From the NCBI GenBank assembly GCA_024638765.1, contig JAHEJT010000034.1, positions 1-35,940 of the forward strand: 35,940 bases of DNA, in the 5' to 3' direction. The position numbers and the translations under genes were made by a program. This document shows positions 31,402-35,940 of this stretch, in pieces (position 1 is the first letter of the stretch; every line of letters begins with the position of its first letter). The notes below the pieces were generated by a model that had not been told where the DNA came from, did no database searches, and saw nothing but the letters and a program-made list of their open reading frames with translations. This DNA is from Verrucomicrobiales bacterium. Its GTDB lineage: Bacteria; Verrucomicrobiota; Verrucomicrobiia; Verrucomicrobiales; DEV007.

Positions 31402-34338
31402 ATGCATCCCCTGATGCGGCCATGGTGCGCCGGGGCCCTCGGCCTCTTGCTCTCGCAGGCGATCGCTTACGATCCGATCGATGAAGTGCCGCCCGGCTTT
31501 GAAATGCCGGAGCCGCTTTCCCTCGCAGAATCGCGCGCCTCGTTCCACACCCACGACGGGCTCCACGTCGAACTCGTCGCCGCCGAACCGCTCCTCGCCG
31601 ATCCCATCAACCTCGACTGGGGACCCGATGGAAAACTCTGGGTCGTGGAGATGGCCGATTACCCTCTCGGCATCGACGGCGAAGGCAAACCCGGCGGCCG
31701 CGTGCGTTTCCTCGAAGACCGCGATGGCGACGGGACCTACGATCACAGCGAGCTCTTCCTGGAGGGACTCAATTTTCCCACCGCCGTGAAAGCCTGGCGC
31801 CGCGGAGTGCTCGTCGTGGCCGCGCCGGAAATTCTTTACGCCGAAGACACAGATGGTGATGGCCGCGCCGACGAGAAAACCGTGCTTTACCGCGGCTTCA
31901 AGGAAGGCAACCAGCAACACCGCGTCAACGGCCTGGTCTGGGGACTGGACAACTGGCTGCACCTCGCCAACGGCGACAGCGGCGGGACTGTCATCTCCGA
32001 AAAGACCGGCGACACCGTGAAACTCGGAAATTTCGATCTTCGTATCGACCCGGATTCCGGAGGCCTCGCGCTCGAAACCGGCCGCACCCAGTTCGGCCGC
32101 GCCCGCGACAACTACGGAAACTGGTTCGGTTGCAGCAATTCCAAACCCCTGTTCCACTTCGTCCTCCCCGATCCCTATCATGGCCGCAATCCCCACTTCC
32201 CTTACCCCTCCGCGACTCGCACGCTCGCCGGCGGTGGCTTCGCGCCCCCGGTCTTTCCCGCTCCCGAAACCGCCGGCCACGCCGTCCGCTTCAATGATCC
32301 CTTTGCCGCCAGCCGGTTTACTTCCGCATGCGGGCTCACCATCCAGCGCGACCCACGGCTCGGCACGTCCTTCAATGCCAATGCTTTCGTCTGCGAACCG
32401 GTGCACAATCTCGTGCACCGCCAAATCCTCGAGCCGGATGGTGTGACCTTCCAAAGCCGGCGCGCCGCAAACGAATCGGACCGCGAGTTCCTGACCTCCA
32501 CGGACACATGGTTCCGCCCGGTCACGGCGCGCACGGGACCCGACGGCGCCCTCTGGATCGTCGATATGCATCGCTTCGTGATCGAACACCCCAAATGGAT
32601 CCCCGAAACCTGGCAACGCGTCCTCGACCTGCGCGCCGGACATCACCTCGGGCGCATTTACCGCATCGTCTCAGATCAGACCGGCTCCGCAGTCCCCCCG
32701 CTCCTCGCGGACTTGCACGCAAAGGAACTTGTGCCGCACCTCGCCGATCCCAACGGCTGGGTCCGCGACACTGCACACCAACTGCTTCTTTCGCGCAAGG
32801 ATTCCGGGAGTATCCCGCTTCTTCTTGATTGCGCCGCGCACAATGCGGAGCCCCTCGCCCGCATGCACGCCCTCTGTATACTCGACGGTCTCAACGCGCT
32901 CGATGCCCCCCAGGTCCTCGTCGCGCTCGACGATGCCTCGCCCGCCGTGCGCCGCCACGCCGTCCGCCTCAGCGAACGATTCGCCCCTTCCCAACCGGCG
33001 CTGGCACAAGAACTCGCCTCTCTCGCGGAGGACCCCGATTCCCAGGTCCGCTTCCAACTCGCGCTCACCCTCGGCGCCTGGCCCCAGGCCGAAGCCGGGG
33101 CAGCCCTCTCCCGCCTCGCCCTCAACCACAGCGACGACCCTTACCTCGTCGCCGCCGCTGCTAGCGCGCTGACGCCGCACTTCCTGACCGTGGCGGAAGC
33201 CGCCGCCAAAGCAGACTTTCCCCTCCGCGCGCCACTGCTCCCCGCGCTCATGGAAACCGCGATCGGCACCGGGGAACCTCTCGCCATCGCCCGCCTCCTC
33301 GAAGCCCGGGATGCAGACCCCGATGCGCGCTTCGGCACTTACGCGACATTCTTGTCCGCCCTCGATCGCCGCGGCCTAAAACTTTCCGATTATCTAGAGA
33401 AGGCCCCTCCGCCTCTTGCGGCGGCCCTCGACAAGGCCGCCGGACTCACGGCCGCAGCGCGGCAACTCGCAAATGACACGCGCGCCCCGCAGGTGCGGCG
33501 ACTGGCCGCGATCTCCCTCCTCGGTCGCGCCCAGTCCGATCACTCTGCGGATATGGCCCTCCTGCTTCAGCTCCTGCAACCACAGGCCCCCATCGAAGTG
33601 CAGCGCGCGGCGCTGCGCCGGCTCGCGGATGCCGGCCAGGTCACGCGCGCCTTTGGGCACTGGGTGGATTTCACCCCAAGTCTGCGCGCTTCGCTCGTCG
33701 GCGAATGCCTCGGCAAACGCGATCTCACGGAAGACTTCCTCGCTGCGCTTGAAAACGGAACCATTCCTCCTTCCTCCATCGACGCCGCCAACCGAGATCG
33801 CCTGCAACGTTTTCCCAACAGCAAGATCCGCGCCCACGCCCGCGCGCTCTTCGCCTCAGTTTCCAATCCCGACCGCCAGGCCGTCATCCAACGCTATGCG
33901 CCCGCTCTCGCCCGGCGTGGCGACGCCGATGCCGGCCGCGCGGTTTTTCAGAGCGCCTGCATCGCCTGCCACCAGCTCGACGGCATCGGCCAGCCCCTGG
34001 GTCCCGACCTCACCGCCCTCTCGGATTCTTCCCCGGGCGCGCTGCTCACCGCCATCTTGGATCCAAATCGGGCGGTCGAAGACAAGTATCTCCTCTACAC
34101 CGTGTCCCTCGCCGATGACACCTCCCTCGCCGGCATGATTCGCGAGGAATCCGGGAACAGCCTGGCACTTCAACTGCTCGACGGCGCCGCCCGCAATCTC
34201 TTGCGCAGCGAAATCCGATCCATCCAATCCACCGGCATCTCCGCCATGCCCGAGGGACTCGAGAGCACGCTCGATCCCGCCCAACTCGCCGATCTTATCA
34301 CCTTTCTCCGGCGCACCATTACGAATAATTCGCGCTGA
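31402..34338 (+). CDS. PVC-type membrane-bound dehydrogenase-like protein with CxxCH haem site
   Basis: A 978-residue exported protein of a family common in Planctomycetes and Verrucomicrobia. A signal peptide (about 1-22) is followed by a beta-propeller, sugar-dehydrogenase-like domain (FHTHDGLHVELVAAEPLLADPINLDWGPDGKLWVVEM region, then repeated blades to about 430). Next is a long alpha-helical part (about 440-830) with HEAT-like repeats (ADPNGWVRDTAHQLLL, DDASPAVRRHAVRLSE). A cytochrome c domain follows with Cys853-Ile-Ala-Cys856-His857 and GPDLTALSD. The family is thought to oxidise an unknown carbohydrate or alcohol in the periplasm, passing electrons to the haem. Its place next to a sulfatase suggests polysaccharide use. 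The PVC-restricted family gives strong support for the proposed lineage. Confidence 0.9.
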   Translation: MHPLMRPWCAGALGLLLSQAIAYDPIDEVPPGFEMPEPLSLAESRASFHTHDGLHVELVAAEPLLADPINLDWGPDGKLWVVEMADYPLGIDGEGKPGGRVRFLEDRDGDGTYDHSELFLEGLNFPTAVKAWRRGVLVVAAPEILYAEDTDGDGRADEKTVLYRGFKEGNQQHRVNGLVWGLDNWLHLANGDSGGTVISEKTGDTVKLGNFDLRIDPDSGGLALETGRTQFGRARDNYGNWFGCSNSKPLFHFVLPDPYHGRNPHFPYPSATRTLAGGGFAPPVFPAPETAGHAVRFNDPFAASRFTSACGLTIQRDPRLGTSFNANAFVCEPVHNLVHRQILEPDGVTFQSRRAANESDREFLTSTDTWFRPVTARTGPDGALWIVDMHRFVIEHPKWIPETWQRVLDLRAGHHLGRIYRIVSDQTGSAVPPLLADLHAKELVPHLADPNGWVRDTAHQLLLSRKDSGSIPLLLDCAAHNAEPLARMHALCILDGLNALDAPQVLVALDDASPAVRRHAVRLSERFAPSQPALAQELASLAEDPDSQVRFQLALTLGAWPQAEAGAALSRLALNHSDDPYLVAAAASALTPHFLTVAEAAAKADFPLRAPLLPALMETAIGTGEPLAIARLLEARDADPDARFGTYATFLSALDRRGLKLSDYLEKAPPPLAAALDKAAGLTAAARQLANDTRAPQVRRLAAISLLGRAQSDHSADMALLLQLLQPQAPIEVQRAALRRLADAGQVTRAFGHWVDFTPSLRASLVGECLGKRDLTEDFLAALENGTIPPSSIDAANRDRLQRFPNSKIRAHARALFASVSNPDRQAVIQRYAPALARRGDADAGRAVFQSACIACHQLDGIGQPLGPDLTALSDSSPGALLTAILDPNRAVEDKYLLYTVSLADDTSLAGMIREESGNSLALQLLDGAARNLLRSEIRSIQSTGISAMPEGLESTLDPAQLADLITFLRRTITNNSR

Positions 34339-34389
34339 TCCTGCGTCCTTTTTCGAAAGAATTACTCGTCAGCAGCCGTTCTCTCCACC

Positions 34390-35871
34390 ATGCACCCTCG
34401 CTCCTTCTTCCCATTGGTCGTCTCTGCGATCTTCATCCTTCATCTTTCATCCTTCATCCTTCGGGCCGCGGAGCGGCCCAACGTCCTCTTCCTCATCTGC
34501 GACGATCTCAATTGCGACCTCGGTTCCTACGGCCATCCCACGGTCAAATCACCGCACATTGACCGGCTCGCCAAACGCGGTGTCCGCTTTGACAACGCCC
34601 ACTGCCAGTTCCCTCTCTGCGGGCCGAGCCGCGCTTCCTTCATGACCGGGCTCTATCCCGACCAAAGCCTCGTCCGGCGCAACGCGGTCTACATCCGCGA
34701 GCGCGTGCCCAACGTCCAGACCATCTCCCAGATGTTCCGGCACGCCGGATACTTCGCCACGCGCATCGGAAAGATCTACCATTACAATGTCCCCAAGCAC
34801 ATCGGCACCAGCGGACACGACGATCCTTACTCCTGGAATTACACCATCAATCCCCTCGGCCGCGATGTCTTCGACGAACTGGACATCTTCAGCCTCGTCC
34901 CCGGAAGCTTCGGCGGCACCATGAGCTGGCTCGCCGCCGAGGGCACCGACCGCGAGCAGACCGACGGCATCGCCGCCACCGAAGCTATCCGCCAGTTGAA
35001 GAAATACGCCGAAGAAAAAACGCCTTTCTTCCTGGCGGTCGGCCTCTACCGGCCGCACACCCCTTACGTCGCCCCGAAAAAATATTTCGCGAAGTATCCC
35101 AAGGACAAAATAAAAGTCCCCAAAATTCCCGAGGGTTACCTCGACACCCTGCCCGCGCCCGCGCGCGCTTCCATTACCCGCAAGAAAGACCAACTCAATC
35201 TCTCTGATAAATTATCCCGCGAAGCGATCCAGGCGTACTACGCATCCATCACCTTCGCCGACGCCCAGGTAGGACGCATTCTCAAAGGTCTCGAAGAGAG
35301 CGGTCTCGCGGAAAACACCATCGTCCTCTTCACTTCCGATCACGGCTATCACATGCGGGAGCACGGTCACTGGCAAAAGACAACCCTCTTCGAAAACGCG
35401 ACGCGCGTCCCTCTCATCATCGCGGGGCCTGGAGCTACGGCCGCGGGCAAAATCGTCAAATCGCCGGTGGAAATGGTGGATTTTTATCCCACCCTGGCCG
35501 AGCTCTGCGGACTGGAGGCGCCCTCATACGTCTCCGGGCTGAGCCTGGCGCCGGCGCTCAAGAATCCCGCGGCCAAAGTCCGCGCGTCCGCGCTCTCGCA
35601 GTATGGCACCGGATACAGCATCCGCACCGGCCGCTACCGCTTCACGGAATGGGGTGAGGACGGCGCCGAAGGCGCGGAACTCTACGATCACCAATCCGAT
35701 CCCGCGGAAATGCACAACCTCGCGGACAGCCCCGAGCACACCAGGAAAATCGCCGAGCTCTCAAAGATGCTGCGCAATCGCGTCACCAAGGCCCGCACTC
35801 CGCCGGAAGGCGTCAAGCAGATCGAATTCGATAACCGCCGCAGCGTGCCGAAAATGCCGAGCGGAAAATAG
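34390..35871 (+). CDS. Sulfatase (iduronate-2-sulfatase-like), exported
   Basis: A 493-residue sulfatase with the calcium-binding start NVLFLICDDLNCDLGSYGHP (Asp38-Asp39) and the catalytic signature Cys77-Gly-Pro-Ser-Arg81 (CGPSRASFMTG). GKIYHY, TPYVAPKKY and LFTSDHGYHMREHGHWQK are as in iduronate-2-sulfatase/choline-sulfatase relatives. The N-terminal 28 residues form a signal peptide, whose core is encoded by a heptanucleotide tandem array. The mature enzyme would act in the periplasm or outside the cell on a sulfated sugar. It follows the haem protein gene by 51 bases on the same strand and may be cotranscribed. A hairpin with a T-rich end follows. Confidence 0.9.
   Translation: MHPRSFFPLVVSAIFILHLSSFILRAAERPNVLFLICDDLNCDLGSYGHPTVKSPHIDRLAKRGVRFDNAHCQFPLCGPSRASFMTGLYPDQSLVRRNAVYIRERVPNVQTISQMFRHAGYFATRIGKIYHYNVPKHIGTSGHDDPYSWNYTINPLGRDVFDELDIFSLVPGSFGGTMSWLAAEGTDREQTDGIAATEAIRQLKKYAEEKTPFFLAVGLYRPHTPYVAPKKYFAKYPKDKIKVPKIPEGYLDTLPAPARASITRKKDQLNLSDKLSREAIQAYYASITFADAQVGRILKGLEESGLAENTIVLFTSDHGYHMREHGHWQKTTLFENATRVPLIIAGPGATAAGKIVKSPVEMVDFYPTLAELCGLEAPSYVSGLSLAPALKNPAAKVRASALSQYGTGYSIRTGRYRFTEWGEDGAEGAELYDHQSDPAEMHNLADSPEHTRKIAELSKMLRNRVTKARTPPEGVKQIEFDNRRSVPKMPSGK
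34431..34465 (+). repeat. Heptanucleotide tandem array (CTTCATC type) x5 inside a coding region
   Basis: Units CTTCATC, CTTCATC, TTTCATC, CTTCATC and CTTCGGG, the last degenerate. Since seven is not a multiple of three, the array is read in all three frames and yields Ile/Phe/Leu/Ser-rich sequence, codons 14-26 of the second sulfatase. Confidence 0.85.
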
Positions 35872-35898
35872 AACGGTCGCCTGCGGAGATTTTGGAGT

Positions 35899-35919
35899 GC
35901 GCCGGCTTGACGGCGCTTT
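35899..35919 (+). terminator. Probable terminator after the second sulfatase
   Basis: GCGCCG, six-base loop, CGGCGC and then TTT, 28 bases after the stop codon. The stem is short but all G-C. Beyond it no feature is seen up to the end of the window. Confidence 0.45.
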
Positions 35920-35940
35920 GGATCCTCACTGCGATGCCCC

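Noticed and set aside
31399-32646. 415-residue minus-strand frame antisense to the PVC haem protein
   Set aside because: It lies entirely within a well-supported gene on the other strand and its translation is only Gly/Val/Glu-rich text.

Overview
The window is high-GC bacterial chromosome, densely coded on both strands, with no rRNA, tRNA, CRISPR array, transposase or phage gene that I can see. The best fit is a member of the PVC group, most likely a verrucomicrobium. The reasons are a 978-residue membrane-bound dehydrogenase-like protein ending in a CxxCH haem site, two Cys-type sulfatases, a chlamydia-like class Ic ribonucleotide reductase, and little sign of Shine-Dalgarno sequences. This placement is inferred from gene content, not from a marker gene.

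Left part (1-8.3 kb, mostly +): a metal ABC importer pair (ATPase with His-rich tail, permease), a PPK2-type polyphosphate kinase, homoserine O-acetyltransferase, a DUF72 protein, a convergent metallophosphoesterase, a small secreted Tyr/His-rich protein, a dihaem cytochrome c and an aldo/keto reductase that lacks the usual catalytic lysine. Next (8.3-15 kb, mostly -) come a YjbQ-type enzyme, a class C beta-lactamase-fold hydrolase coupled to a TPR protein, an unrecognised protein, a DUF3108 protein and glycogen phosphorylase.

Middle part (15.2-21.8 kb, +): a sugar-1-phosphate nucleotidyltransferase overlapping an aminoglycoside-phosphotransferase-fold sugar kinase (a MurU/AmgK-like cell-wall recycling pair), the maltosyltransferase GlgE, an orphan CHASE2-type membrane protein and a TPR protein. 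GlgP and GlgE together point to alpha-glucan storage and turnover.

Right part: nrdB and nrdA (22-26.6 kb, -), preceded by a long leader and two NrdR-like boxes 32 bp apart. The NrdB has Glu as first metal ligand and Leu where the radical tyrosine normally sits, so a Mn/Fe class Ic enzyme is predicted. After a 780-base non-coding stretch come a sulfatase and an L,D-transpeptidase (-), then a secreted serine hydrolase, the PVC haem protein and a second sulfatase (+). This looks like a surface-polymer degradation and envelope region.

The most unusual non-coding signal is a set of short degenerate tandem arrays with a 7-bp period but unrelated unit sequences. They sit at gene edges, and one encodes the signal-peptide core of the second sulfatase. 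A separate 24-bp REP-like element occurs three times, twice as a perfect inverted pair.
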